NCBI GenBank assembly: GCA_030017825.1
Contig: JASEGW010000086.1
Coordinates: 1 to 6,533, forward strand
Reading direction: 5' to 3'
DNA from: a bacterium
GTDB lineage: Bacteria; UBA9089; JAHJRX01
Length of the DNA: 6,533 nt
The position numbers and the translations under genes are program-made. The notes beneath the pieces are model-generated. The model did not search any database and had not been told where the DNA came from. It saw only the letters and a list, made by a program, of their open reading frames with translations. How positions within the stretch are numbered: position 1 is the first letter of the stretch; each line of letters starts with the position of its first letter. Below are positions 1-6,338 of this stretch, piece by piece.

Positions 1-50
1 GGAATTATAGCATTTTTGTAAAATAACTGATTTATTTCGCAGTAAGTCTA
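1..50. repeat. Left arm of a ~50-bp terminal inverted repeat
   Basis: Seen directly: positions 1-50 are the reverse complement of 6451-6500 with two mismatches (positions 23 and 38). Three further inner bases (51-53 against 6448-6450) also match, after which similarity stops. The outer limit cannot be seen because the window begins at position 1. The inner edge reads ...GCAGTAAGTCTA, ending in TA. Inference: this is one end of an insertion sequence or similar repeated element whose body lies off the left edge. A TA at the boundary would fit a TA-targeting family such as IS630/Tc1-mariner, but no transposase is visible, so the family is open. An assembly or amplification chimera is the main alternative. 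Confidence 0.85.
4..12 (-). promoter_or_regulatory. Possible outward extended -10 promoter inside the left repeat arm
   Basis: On the minus strand this reads TGCTATAAT, a full extended -10 element (TG, one base, TATAAT). It points out of the window. The right arm carries the same element at 6489-6497, also pointing away from the operon. No good -35 hexamer sits upstream, although extended -10 promoters can work without one. In an AT-rich genome chance matches are common, so this is tentative. Confidence 0.3.
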
Positions 51-265
51 TTAAAGTAACTTCTCCTGCTATCGAGGGCAAAGCTAATAAAACTTTAATA
101 AATTATTTATCTAAAAAAGTTGGTCTTCCCAAGTCTTCCATTAGAATTATTAAAGGGGAGCATTCTTCAAAGAAAATATTAGAGATAGATATTGTAGAAA
201 AAGATAAACTAAGAATAGTAGAAGGTCTCTTAAAGCTAAATAGCATAATTGAGAACAATAACTAG
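11..265 (+). pseudogene. 5'-truncated DUF167 (YggU family) gene
   Basis: The reading frame ending at TAG 263-265 encodes a recognisable DUF167 C-terminal region. From about position 56 it reads VTSPAIEGKANKTLINYL, matching the family core V-T-A-P-P-(V)-(D)-G-K-A-N. This is followed by a basic lysine/serine stretch (LPKSSIRIIKGEHSSKK), which is also typical. The family is a small conserved protein of unknown biochemical role. Odd: the frame has a stop at 8-10 and no ATG, GTG or TTG before the conserved core. The usual N-terminal strands are missing. Family similarity begins at about position 44-56, essentially where the inverted repeat ends. The simplest reading is that the 5' end was replaced by the repeated element, leaving a non-translatable remnant. 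It lies 71 bp upstream of ileS and may once have led this operon. Confidence 0.8.
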
Positions 266-273
266 TAAAATAG

Positions 274-302
274 TTCTATTTTGCTAAAAATTTTGCTAAA
301 AT
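274..302 (+). promoter_or_regulatory. Putative ileS operon promoter
   Basis: The best candidate in the 71-bp gap before ileS is the extended -10 TGCTAAAAT at 294-302 (TG, one base, TAAAAT). A weak -35, TTCTAT at 274-279, lies 17 bp upstream of the hexamer. Transcription would begin near 309, giving a leader of under 30 nt. That is too short for a T-box or other riboswitch, and no such leader is visible. The call rests on motif inspection only, in very AT-rich DNA. Confidence 0.4.
279..302 (+). repeat. Two tandem 12-bp copies of TTTTGCTAAAAW
   Basis: TTTTGCTAAAAA at 279-290 is directly followed by TTTTGCTAAAAT at 291-302. Each copy contains TGCTAAAA, so the duplication produces two overlapping extended -10-like elements upstream of ileS. 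It may be a simple slippage duplication. Confidence 0.6.
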
Positions 303-304
303 TT

Positions 305-319
305 GAAATTGTGAATTTC
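305..319. promoter_or_regulatory. Small dyad GAAATT-GTG-AATTTC in the ileS leader
   Basis: This is a perfect 6-bp inverted repeat with a 3-base centre, located between the putative -10 and the ileS ribosome binding site. It could be an operator half-site pair or a weak hairpin, but it is short and A/T-rich and may be chance. Confidence 0.2.
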
Positions 320-324
320 TATTA

Positions 325-329
325 AAGGA
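325..329 (+). promoter_or_regulatory. Ribosome binding site of ileS
   Basis: AAGGA is followed by 7 bases before the ATG at 337, an ideal spacing that supports this start for IleS. Confidence 0.75.
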
Positions 330-336
330 TATTTAG

Positions 337-3126
337 ATGGATTATAGAGATACTTTAAATTTACCTAAAACTGATTTTAAAATGAAAGCAAATCTTCCCA
401 ACAAAGAACCAGAAATAGAAAAATATTGGGAAGATAGTAACATTTATCAAAAAATAAGAGATATTTCAAAAGGCAGAACAAAATACATTTTACATGATGG
501 GCCTCCATATGCTAATGGAGATATCCATATGGGACATGCTTTAAATAAGATATTAAAAGATATTATTGTAAAATATAAATCTATGTCCGGATACGATACT
601 CCCTATATACCTGGATGGGATTGCCATGGCTTGCCTATCGAATATAAAGTTATGCAGGACTTAACCAAAGAAAGAGACTTAACTCCAGAAAAAATAAGAC
701 AAAAATGCAAAGATTATGCTCATAAATATATCAACATACAAAGAAAGCAATTTAAAAGATTAGGAATTTTAGGCGACTGGCAAAAGCCTTACTTAACTCT
801 TGACAATGACTATTGTGCCATGGTTATAGAAGTATTCGGAAAAATTGTTGAAGAAGGGTATGTTTACAAAGGAATTAAACCTGTTTATTGGTGCTCTGAT
901 TGCAAAACAGCTTTAGCTGAAGCTGAAGTAGAATATAGAGAAAAGAATTCTCCGTCAATATTTGTTAGGTTTCCTATGCAAAACAAAGGAGAAGTATTTA
1001 AGAATATTACCCAACCTCTTTACGTTATTATATGGACTACTACTCCTTGGACATTGTTGGCAAATGTAGCTATTGCTTTACATCCAGAATATAGTTATGT
1101 TACAATTTTAATGACTAAAAATGGGCATAAATGTGCCTATATTTTGGCAGAGGAGAGGCTCCCTGAAATACTAAATACTCTAAGAATAGATGATTATAAA
1201 ATAATACAAAGAAATAAAGGGAAAGATTTGGAAGGTCTATCTTGTGTTCATCCTTTTATAGAGAGAGAATCTAAATTAGTATTAGCAAATTATGTAACTT
1301 TAGAAGAAGGTAGTGGTTGTGTTCACACAGCGCCTGGGCATGGATTGGAGGATTATGAAACGGGAGTTAAATACCAATTGCCCATTATTTCACCCGTAGA
1401 TGACGAGGGTAAATTTACTTCTGAAGCTTTTGAATTTAAAGGACTTGGAGTATTTAAGGCTAATAAGGAAATTTGTCAGAAACTAAAAGATTTGGAACAT
1501 CTTTTGCATTACAATACTATTACTCACTCTTATCCTCACTGTTGGCGTTGTAAAAATCCCGTAATTTTTAGAGCTACTAAACAGTGGTTTATAAGCATGG
1601 AAATAAAAAAGCTAAAGGAAAGAGTTTTGAAGGCTACTGAACAAGTAAATTGGATTCCCGAATGGGGCAAAAATAGGTTTTATGGAATGGTAGAAAATCG
1701 AGGAGAGTGGTGCATATCTCGTCAAAGAAGTTGGGGAGTGCCTATTCCGGTTTTTTATTGCAAAGACTGTCAAAACTATATTTTATCTGCAGAAAAGATT
1801 TATAAGGTTAGGGATATTGTAAATGAGGAAGGAATAGAGGTTTGGTTTGAAAAAGATGCGTATTATTTTTTACCAAAAGGAGAAAAATGTTCTGATTGCG
1901 GAAGTACCAATATAGACAAGGAAAATGATATTATAGATGTATGGTTTGAATCAGGAGTAAGCCATGAGGCAGTTTTGCGCAAAAGGGATAATCTTTCTTG
2001 GCCTGCTGATATGTATTTAGAAGGAAGCGATCAGCATAGAGGTTGGTTTCAATCTTCCATGTTAACTGCAATTAGCACTTGTAATGTTCCACCTTATAAG
2101 GCAGTTTTGACTCATGGTTTTATGTTAGATTCTTCAGGCAAAGCTATGAGTAAATCTTTAGGTAATGTTATTTCTCCTCAAGAAATTACTTCAACATATG
2201 GAGCAGATATCTTGAGACTTTGGGTATGTTCTTTAGATTATAGAGGAGATGTTAGCTTAGGAAAAGAAAACTTAGAAAGAATGGTAGAAGCGTATCGAAA
2301 AATAAGAAATACGTGTAGATTTATTTTAGGGAATATTTATGATTTTAATCCTGATATGGATAGCGTGTCCTACAATAAACTGTTAAGCATTGACCGTTGG
2401 ATTCTTTCTAAGCTTCAAGTATTAATTGAGAAAACAACTAGTTCTTTTAAGGATTTTGAATTTTATAATTTTTATCATTTGTTAAATAATTTTTGTGTAG
2501 TTACTTTAAGTTCTTTTTATTTTGATATTATAAAAGATCGACTATATACATATTCTAAAGAATCTATGGAAAGAAGAGCTGCCCAAACTTGTATACATAA
2601 AATATTAATAGTTTTAGTTAAACTAATGGCCCCTATTCTAAGTTTCACATCTGAAGAAATATGGAAATGCCTACTTTATAGTAAAGCAAAAAAAGAGAGC
2701 GTTCACTTAACTTCTTGGCCGAAAATACAAGAAGAATATAAAGATACAAAGATAGAAGAAGAATACGAGAATCTTCTTTTATTAAGAGAAGAGGTTTTAA
2801 AAAAAATAGAAGAAATTAGAGCCAAGGGAATAATAGGTCATTCTTTAGAAGTAAGTGTACATATCAATTTATCTTTATCAAATAAAGAGTTATTAAAAAA
2901 ATATGAGAAAGAATTAGAAGCATTATTCATTGTATCTAAAGTTCAATTATATGATTCTTTAAAAGAAGAGATAGGAATAAAAGTTGAGAAAATAAAAGGG
3001 AATAAGTGTGAACGTTGTTGGAACTATAAAGAATCAGTTGGAGATAATAAAGAAATGCCAAATCTTTGCAAAAGATGTATTGATGTTGTAAAAGAATTTA
3101 CATTTTTAAAGAAAGGAGGAATATGA
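337..3126 (+). CDS. ileS: Isoleucyl-tRNA synthetase (class I, zinc-binding bacterial type)
   Basis: It attaches isoleucine to tRNA-Ile in the cytosol and hydrolyses mischarged valine. At 929 aa it has the full bacterial length. Visible in order: the ATP-binding signature PPYANGDIHMGHALNKILKD (HMGH at residues 64-67) and GWDCHGLPIEYK (93-104). Next comes the CP1 editing domain with the threonine-rich WTTTPWTL (233-240) and GCVHTAPGHGLEDY (327-340). The DQHRGWFQSS motif is at 565-574 and the KMSKS-loop equivalent AMSKSLGN at 603-610. An anticodon-binding helical domain follows. A C-terminal zinc finger has cysteines 891, 894, 911 and 914. CxxC pairs at 186/189, 402/405, 475/478 and 518/521 correspond to insert zinc sites. 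The C-terminal finger is typical of the housekeeping bacterial enzyme rather than the zinc-less IleS2 type. The first lysine of KMSKS is alanine, while the second, catalytically important lysine is kept. The start is supported by a well-spaced AAGGA and by alignment of the N-terminus with the family. The stop overlaps or abuts the next gene. Confidence 0.98.
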   Translation: MDYRDTLNLPKTDFKMKANLPNKEPEIEKYWEDSNIYQKIRDISKGRTKYILHDGPPYANGDIHMGHALNKILKDIIVKYKSMSGYDTPYIPGWDCHGLPIEYKVMQDLTKERDLTPEKIRQKCKDYAHKYINIQRKQFKRLGILGDWQKPYLTLDNDYCAMVIEVFGKIVEEGYVYKGIKPVYWCSDCKTALAEAEVEYREKNSPSIFVRFPMQNKGEVFKNITQPLYVIIWTTTPWTLLANVAIALHPEYSYVTILMTKNGHKCAYILAEERLPEILNTLRIDDYKIIQRNKGKDLEGLSCVHPFIERESKLVLANYVTLEEGSGCVHTAPGHGLEDYETGVKYQLPIISPVDDEGKFTSEAFEFKGLGVFKANKEICQKLKDLEHLLHYNTITHSYPHCWRCKNPVIFRATKQWFISMEIKKLKERVLKATEQVNWIPEWGKNRFYGMVENRGEWCISRQRSWGVPIPVFYCKDCQNYILSAEKIYKVRDIVNEEGIEVWFEKDAYYFLPKGEKCSDCGSTNIDKENDIIDVWFESGVSHEAVLRKRDNLSWPADMYLEGSDQHRGWFQSSMLTAISTCNVPPYKAVLTHGFMLDSSGKAMSKSLGNVISPQEITSTYGADILRLWVCSLDYRGDVSLGKENLERMVEAYRKIRNTCRFILGNIYDFNPDMDSVSYNKLLSIDRWILSKLQVLIEKTTSSFKDFEFYNFYHLLNNFCVVTLSSFYFDIIKDRLYTYSKESMERRAAQTCIHKILIVLVKLMAPILSFTSEEIWKCLLYSKAKKESVHLTSWPKIQEEYKDTKIEEEYENLLLLREEVLKKIEEIRAKGIIGHSLEVSVHINLSLSNKELLKKYEKELEALFIVSKVQLYDSLKEEIGIKVEKIKGNKCERCWNYKESVGDNKEMPNLCKRCIDVVKEFTFLKKGGI
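3114..3120 (+). promoter_or_regulatory. Strong Shine-Dalgarno for the TraR/DksA gene
   Basis: AGGAGGA lies within the last codons of ileS. It leaves only 2 bases before the ATG at 3123 but 8 before the ATG at 3129. It therefore favours 3129 as the true start of the zinc-finger gene. Confidence 0.7.
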
Positions 3127-3128
3127 AG

Positions 3129-3500
3129 ATGGAGGCAAAACAAATCGAGGTGTGCAAAAAGAAGCTTTTAGAACTAAGGTCTGAACATATAAAAGAAATG
3201 CAAATAATGGAGCAAGACAATTTGCGTAATTCTATGCAAAGTGTATCGGGAAATTTATCAGCATATTCCCAACACATGGCTGAAACTGCTGCAGATAGCT
3301 TTGAACGAGAAAAAAATATAGGATTATTGAGCACTGTAAATAGTATGATAAAAGAAATTAATGATGCTCTTTGTAAAATAAATAATAACTCTTATGGTAT
3401 TTGCGAAATTTGCAACCAAGAAATCTCTTTTATTCGATTAGAAGCTATACCTTATGCGCGACATTGTATAAATTGCAAAAGAAACATGGAGAAGAAATAA
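3129..3500 (+). CDS. TraR/DksA-family C4 zinc-finger protein
   Basis: A small cytosolic protein (123 aa from ATG 3129, or 125 aa from the upstream in-frame ATG 3123) of the DksA/TraR superfamily. Members reach into the RNA polymerase secondary channel and adjust transcription, in some cases together with ppGpp. The N-terminal ~85 residues are charged and helical, consistent with the family's coiled-coil hairpin, and include AETAADSFEREKNIG where the acidic tip and return helix are expected. The C-terminus carries a four-cysteine zinc finger, YGICEICNQEIS...ARHCINCK, with cysteines 92, 95, 113 and 116 counted from 3129. It is shorter than E. coli DksA and closer to the short TraR/YteA-like forms. 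I infer a regulatory role but cannot say whether it is a true DksA. ATG 3123 overlaps the ileS stop (ATGA) but sits too close to AGGAGG, so I prefer 3129. The gene is translated in the ileS operon, with lspA starting 7 bp downstream. Confidence 0.9.
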   Translation: MEAKQIEVCKKKLLELRSEHIKEMQIMEQDNLRNSMQSVSGNLSAYSQHMAETAADSFEREKNIGLLSTVNSMIKEINDALCKINNNSYGICEICNQEISFIRLEAIPYARHCINCKRNMEKK

Positions 3501-3507
3501 TAATAAT

Positions 3508-4011
3508 ATGTTTTCAGAGGATCCTAAAAGCAAGAAAAAAACCGCTATTTTTTATTTATCTTGCTTGTTGGTCATATTTTTAGATCAATTAAGTAAATAT
3601 TTTATACGATACACATTCCAACTAGGAGATGGAGTATGTATTGTTAAAAATATTTTTTCCATCTGCTATATTAAGAATCAAGGAATTGCTTTTGGGTTGT
3701 TAGCAAATTTTAAAGAAATATTTATTTATGTGAATATTGTCTTAGTAATTATTTTTATTTTTATCTATCAAAAAATAAAAAGACAAATGAATCAGATTAT
3801 AATAAGTTTAATATTTGGATTAATTATAGGAGGAGCAATCAGCAATATTATGGACCGTATTCTATTTAATGGAGTTGTAGACTTTTTAGATATAGGCTGG
3901 AAAAAAATTAGATGGCCTGCTTTTAATCTTGCTGATATGTCCATCTGCACAGGAATGGTTCTTCTATGTTTCTTTATTCTTAGAGAAGATAAAGAAAAGA
4001 AAATTTCTTAA
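3508..4011 (+). CDS. lspA: Lipoprotein signal peptidase (signal peptidase II)
   Basis: An inner-membrane aspartyl protease that removes the signal peptide of diacylglyceryl-prolipoproteins just before the lipid-modified cysteine, the step after Lgt. At 167 aa it has the normal length and shows about four hydrophobic segments (roughly residues 12-28, 69-90, 97-115 and 140-158). Conserved blocks are DQLSKYF (26-32), NQGIAFG (57-63), GGAISNIMDR (108-117) and FNLADMSI (139-146). The catalytic aspartates are D116 and D143. The usual GGAxGN glycine is serine (GGAISN), which should be tolerated since the Asn and Asp remain. No proper Shine-Dalgarno precedes the ATG: GGAG lies 16 bases away and the gap is AT-only. 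Expression is probably coupled to the upstream gene, whose stop is 7 bp away. The neighbouring lgt supports the assignment. Confidence 0.97.
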   Translation: MFSEDPKSKKKTAIFYLSCLLVIFLDQLSKYFIRYTFQLGDGVCIVKNIFSICYIKNQGIAFGLLANFKEIFIYVNIVLVIIFIFIYQKIKRQMNQIIISLIFGLIIGGAISNIMDRILFNGVVDFLDIGWKKIRWPAFNLADMSICTGMVLLCFFILREDKEKKIS

Positions 4012-4025
4012 AGCGAAAAAGAATT

Positions 4026-4808
4026 ATGTATCCAATCTTACTCTCTATTGGTTTTATAAAAATTTATTCATACGGAATGTTTCTTGCTATAGCTTTTATT
4101 ATAGGGTTAAACTATTTAAGAAAAAAGGCTTTAGTCGAAGGTATAAACTCTCACCAAATGATGGATTTGGGATTATATATTCTAATTTCAGCTATAATCG
4201 GTTCACGAGCTTTATATATAATGTGCAATTACCAGTATTACCTAAAAAACCCTCTGGAGATAATTTTACTTACTAAAGGAGGATTGATATTTTACGGAGG
4301 GTTAATTTTAGCACTTTTAGTAGGCATTGTATTTATAAAGAAAAAAGGTTTACCTTTATGGAAAATAATGGATTTAGTAGCATCTTCCTTAGTTTTAGGG
4401 CAAAGTATTGGAAGAATAGGTTGTTTTTTATCTGGATGTTGTTATGGAAAACCTACCCAAATGCTTTTGGGAATAAAGTTTTCTACGTATAGTGTAGCTT
4501 ATTGCCATTTTGGAGATAACTCGTTACACCCCACCCAAATATACGACTCTATAGCATCTTTATTAATTTTTATTATTTTAAACTGGAAACTTAAATATAG
4601 GTCTTTTGCAGGAGAAGTGCTTGTCTGGTACTTAGTTTTATATCCAGTGGCTAGGTTTGTTATAGAGCTTTTTAGGGGAGATAATCCTGCTTTTATTTTT
4701 TCTCTTACTATGTCTCAAATCATTAGCATATTGCTTCTACTTCTTAGCATTTTTTTATGGCTAAAGCTTAGAAAAAATCCTCTAAAAACCTCAAGTAAGG
4801 GCAATTGA
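4026..4808 (+). CDS. lgt: Prolipoprotein diacylglyceryl transferase
   Basis: An inner-membrane enzyme that transfers diacylglycerol from phosphatidylglycerol to the lipobox cysteine of prolipoproteins, the first step of lipoprotein maturation. At 260 aa it is typical in length, with about seven hydrophobic segments. Family blocks visible: IYSYGMFLAIAF (13-24), GSRALYI (59-65), GGLIFYGGLI (85-94), the Lgt signature GRIGCFLSGCCYGKPT (129-144) with the key arginine R130, LHPTQIYDS (167-175), and ARFVIELFRGDN (209-220) with E214 and R217. Some positions differ from E. coli: tyrosine in FYGG where E. coli has histidine, and cysteine where the signature has Asn. From memory, such GCCYG-type signatures occur in several other phyla, so I do not regard this as inactivating. 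The gene lies 14 bp after lspA with only a weak A/G-rich sequence before its ATG. Its TGA overlaps the start of the next gene. Confidence 0.97.
   Translation: MYPILLSIGFIKIYSYGMFLAIAFIIGLNYLRKKALVEGINSHQMMDLGLYILISAIIGSRALYIMCNYQYYLKNPLEIILLTKGGLIFYGGLILALLVGIVFIKKKGLPLWKIMDLVASSLVLGQSIGRIGCFLSGCCYGKPTQMLLGIKFSTYSVAYCHFGDNSLHPTQIYDSIASLLIFIILNWKLKYRSFAGEVLVWYLVLYPVARFVIELFRGDNPAFIFSLTMSQIISILLLLLSIFLWLKLRKNPLKTSSKGN
4797..4800 (+). promoter_or_regulatory. Ribosome binding site choosing the start at 4808
   Basis: AAGG lies at the end of lgt, 7 bases before the ATG at 4808. This supports that ATG over the in-frame TTG at 4805. Confidence 0.5.
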
Positions 4809-5143
4809 TGAGCAAGATTAAAAAAAACTTACTCATAGGTATACTTGTATTAATATTCATATTTCCTAATCATATATGGGCAAAAGAGAACAAAGAAAAT
4901 GAAGATATTAAAGAGTCTAAATGGCGTAGATTTGAAATATTATTCAGCATATCTTTACCTTTTACTTCTATTATAAGTTATTTATTGGTTAGTAGCATTG
5001 ACGCTGCTTTTAGCAAAGGAAAAATGTTTTCCGTAAGGAAAAAACATCATTCTTCAGTCTTGGCAATCTCCATAGCTTTGTCAAGCTTAATTGCTATTAA
5101 GGGTCTTAAAGAAAGTTCTAAACCTCAAGAAATGGAAAAATAA
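4808..5143 (+). CDS. Small hydrophobic protein of unknown function, likely membrane/exported
   Basis: I do not recognise this 111-aa protein. It starts with a lysine-rich tip (MSKIKK) followed by a hydrophobic stretch (about residues 8-20) and a possible signal-peptidase site near HIWA-KEN. There is no lipobox cysteine, so it is not an obvious Lgt/LspA substrate despite its position. After a short charged section (ENKENEDIKESKWRR) come a second hydrophobic segment (about 42-63, FEILFSISLPFTSIISYLLV), a basic loop (VRKKHH), a third hydrophobic segment (about 83-97) and a charged tail. Two stable membrane helices plus a cleaved or uncleaved N-terminal one are likely. Its ATG overlaps the lgt stop (TGATG), and rluD begins 6 bp after its stop, so it is a genuine operon member rather than a random frame. 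An in-frame TTG one codon earlier is possible but less likely. Confidence 0.7.
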   Translation: MSKIKKNLLIGILVLIFIFPNHIWAKENKENEDIKESKWRRFEILFSISLPFTSIISYLLVSSIDAAFSKGKMFSVRKKHHSSVLAISIALSSLIAIKGLKESSKPQEMEK

Positions 5144-5149
5144 GATAAG

Positions 5150-6085
5150 GTGAACTTAATAGTTTTATCAGAAGAATCCGATCAAAGATTAGATAAATTT
5201 CTTCTTTTCCATCTACCTTCCTCTATTTCACGCTCTTATCTTCAGAAAATTGTTAAAGATGGATGCGTAAAAGCTAATAATCTTCCCGCAAAACCAAGCT
5301 ATAAAGTTAGAGAAGGGGACTGTATTTTTATTGAACTTCCAGAAAGAAAAAGTTTACAAGTAAATGCAGAAAATATTACTTTAAATATAATATTTGAAGA
5401 TGAGGATATTATAGTAGTAAATAAAAAAGCAGGAATGATTACCCACCCAACTTTTAATATACTAAATAACACTTTAATAAATGCTTTACTTTTTCATTGT
5501 GGAAAGTTGTCTCATATAGGTGCACCAATGCGACCCGGCATAGTGCATCGATTAGATAAAAATACTTCTGGAGTTATAGTAGTGGCTAAAAACGATCAAA
5601 GCTATCTTTCCTTAGTAGGCCAAATTCAAGAAAGAACTATGGAAAAAAGATATAAAACTATTGTTTATGGAAATATTAGAGAAGACTTTGGAAAAATAGA
5701 TATGCCTATTGGAAGACATCCTCATGAAGGATTGAAAATGGCTGTCTTGGGAAGGAATTATAAAGAAGCCAAAACATCTTTTAAGGTAGTGGAACGATTT
5801 TTTCTTCCAAAATATCAATTTTCGTTACTGGAAGTAAAATTAGAAAGTGGTCGTACTCATCAAATTAGAGTTCATTTGAGCCATATTAAACACCCACTAG
5901 TAGGAGATGAAATTTACGGTCCAAAAAGTAAATCTTCTTTTATCAATAGACAAGCTTTGCATGCTGAATATCTTAAATTATCGCATCCTAGGAATAAAAA
6001 AGAGATGGAATTTTATGCTCCTCTTCCTGAAGATATGAAGGAATTTTTAGATTATTTAAAAAGAGATAATAAAAGCTATGAGTAG
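5150..6085 (+). CDS. rluD: RluD-type 23S rRNA pseudouridine synthase
   Basis: It isomerises specific uridines to pseudouridine in RNA. RluD itself acts on helix 69 of 23S rRNA and aids ribosome assembly. At 311 aa it has the normal length and a two-part layout. An N-terminal S4 RNA-binding domain (about 12-64) contains QRLDKFLL, SRSYLQKIVKDGCVKAN and a lysine-rich YKVREGD turn. The catalytic RluA-type domain follows, with IVVNKKAGMITHP (88-100), GIVHRLDKNTSGVIVVAK (130-147, catalytic D136), EKRYKTIVYG, and SGRTHQIRVHLSHIKHPLVG (233-252). The start is GTG, chosen because it gives the usual short lead-in to the S4 domain and no other start fits. Upstream AAGG runs into the start codon, so the ribosome site is poor and coupling to the preceding gene is likely. 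The exact target uridines (RluD, RluC or RluA type) cannot be fixed from sequence alone, but the S4 domain favours RluD/RluC. It overlaps the next frame by 8 bp. Confidence 0.94.
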   Translation: MNLIVLSEESDQRLDKFLLFHLPSSISRSYLQKIVKDGCVKANNLPAKPSYKVREGDCIFIELPERKSLQVNAENITLNIIFEDEDIIVVNKKAGMITHPTFNILNNTLINALLFHCGKLSHIGAPMRPGIVHRLDKNTSGVIVVAKNDQSYLSLVGQIQERTMEKRYKTIVYGNIREDFGKIDMPIGRHPHEGLKMAVLGRNYKEAKTSFKVVERFFLPKYQFSLLEVKLESGRTHQIRVHLSHIKHPLVGDEIYGPKSKSSFINRQALHAEYLKLSHPRNKKEMEFYAPLPEDMKEFLDYLKRDNKSYE

Positions 6086-6338
6086 AAGAACTGTAAATAC
6101 TATTATTTTAATAGCTATATTTATACTATTTTCTAGACCATTATTTAGCTATACTTCTCTGTCTGTAGATATCAATGAAGAAGGCAAATCCTTTAATCAC
6201 CTAAATGAAGGCTTAAACCAAGGTGAGGAGTTTTCTTACCCTAATTTTTTAGAACCAGTTATAAGTAGATTAAAGGAAGAATTGGGTCCAAAAATTATCA
6301 GGATTGATCATCTTTATGATAAATATGTAAAATATTAG
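6078..6338 (+). CDS. N-terminal fragment of an exported, glycoside-hydrolase-like protein (probably decayed)
   Basis: An 86-aa frame with an Sec-type signal sequence: basic start (MSRR), hydrophobic core at about residues 8-23, then LFSYTS. The rest (SVDINEEGKSFNHLNEGLNQ ... LGPKIIRIDHLYDKYVKY) resembles the first ~60 residues of GH39/xylosidase-like secreted proteins. There a conserved G-N-Q-G turn is followed by L-x-P-K-x-I-R-I-D-H, the first barrel strand. A complete domain would need several hundred residues, yet the frame stops at TAG 6336-6338. One extra A in the AAAA run at 6329-6332 would join it to the VYPNPF-type segment downstream. The start overlaps the end of rluD by 8 bp and has only a weak AAGAG upstream, so it may be translated by coupling. 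The family link is from memory of motif patterns and is tentative. I expect a non-functional remnant. Confidence 0.6.
   Translation: MSRRTVNTIILIAIFILFSRPLFSYTSLSVDINEEGKSFNHLNEGLNQGEEFSYPNFLEPVISRLKEELGPKIIRIDHLYDKYVKY

Noticed and set aside
266..336. T-box or other riboswitch leader for ileS
   Set aside because: The gap is only 71 bp, with no T-box sequence or extended stem structure. It is too short for such a leader.
337..3126. ileS as a mobile mupirocin-resistance gene (IleS2 type) carried between insertion sequences
   Set aside because: The protein has the C-terminal four-cysteine zinc finger of the housekeeping type and sits in an ordinary housekeeping operon. Flanking repeats alone do not make it a resistance gene.
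3098..3334. A 78-aa minus-strand open frame over the ileS end and the TraR/DksA gene
   Set aside because: It lies antisense to two well-supported genes, has no recognisable motif or ribosome site, and is explained by codon bias of the real genes.
3929..4276. A 115-aa + strand frame bridging lspA and lgt
   Set aside because: It is out of frame with both enzymes, and both are recognisable over the shared bases. It shows no motif of its own.
4808..5143. The small protein after lgt as a lipoprotein substrate
   Set aside because: There is no cysteine after the hydrophobic N-terminal segment, hence no lipobox.
5612..5818. A 68-aa minus-strand open frame inside rluD
   Set aside because: It is antisense to the conserved catalytic domain of the pseudouridine synthase, with low-complexity Phe/Ser-rich content and no ribosome site.
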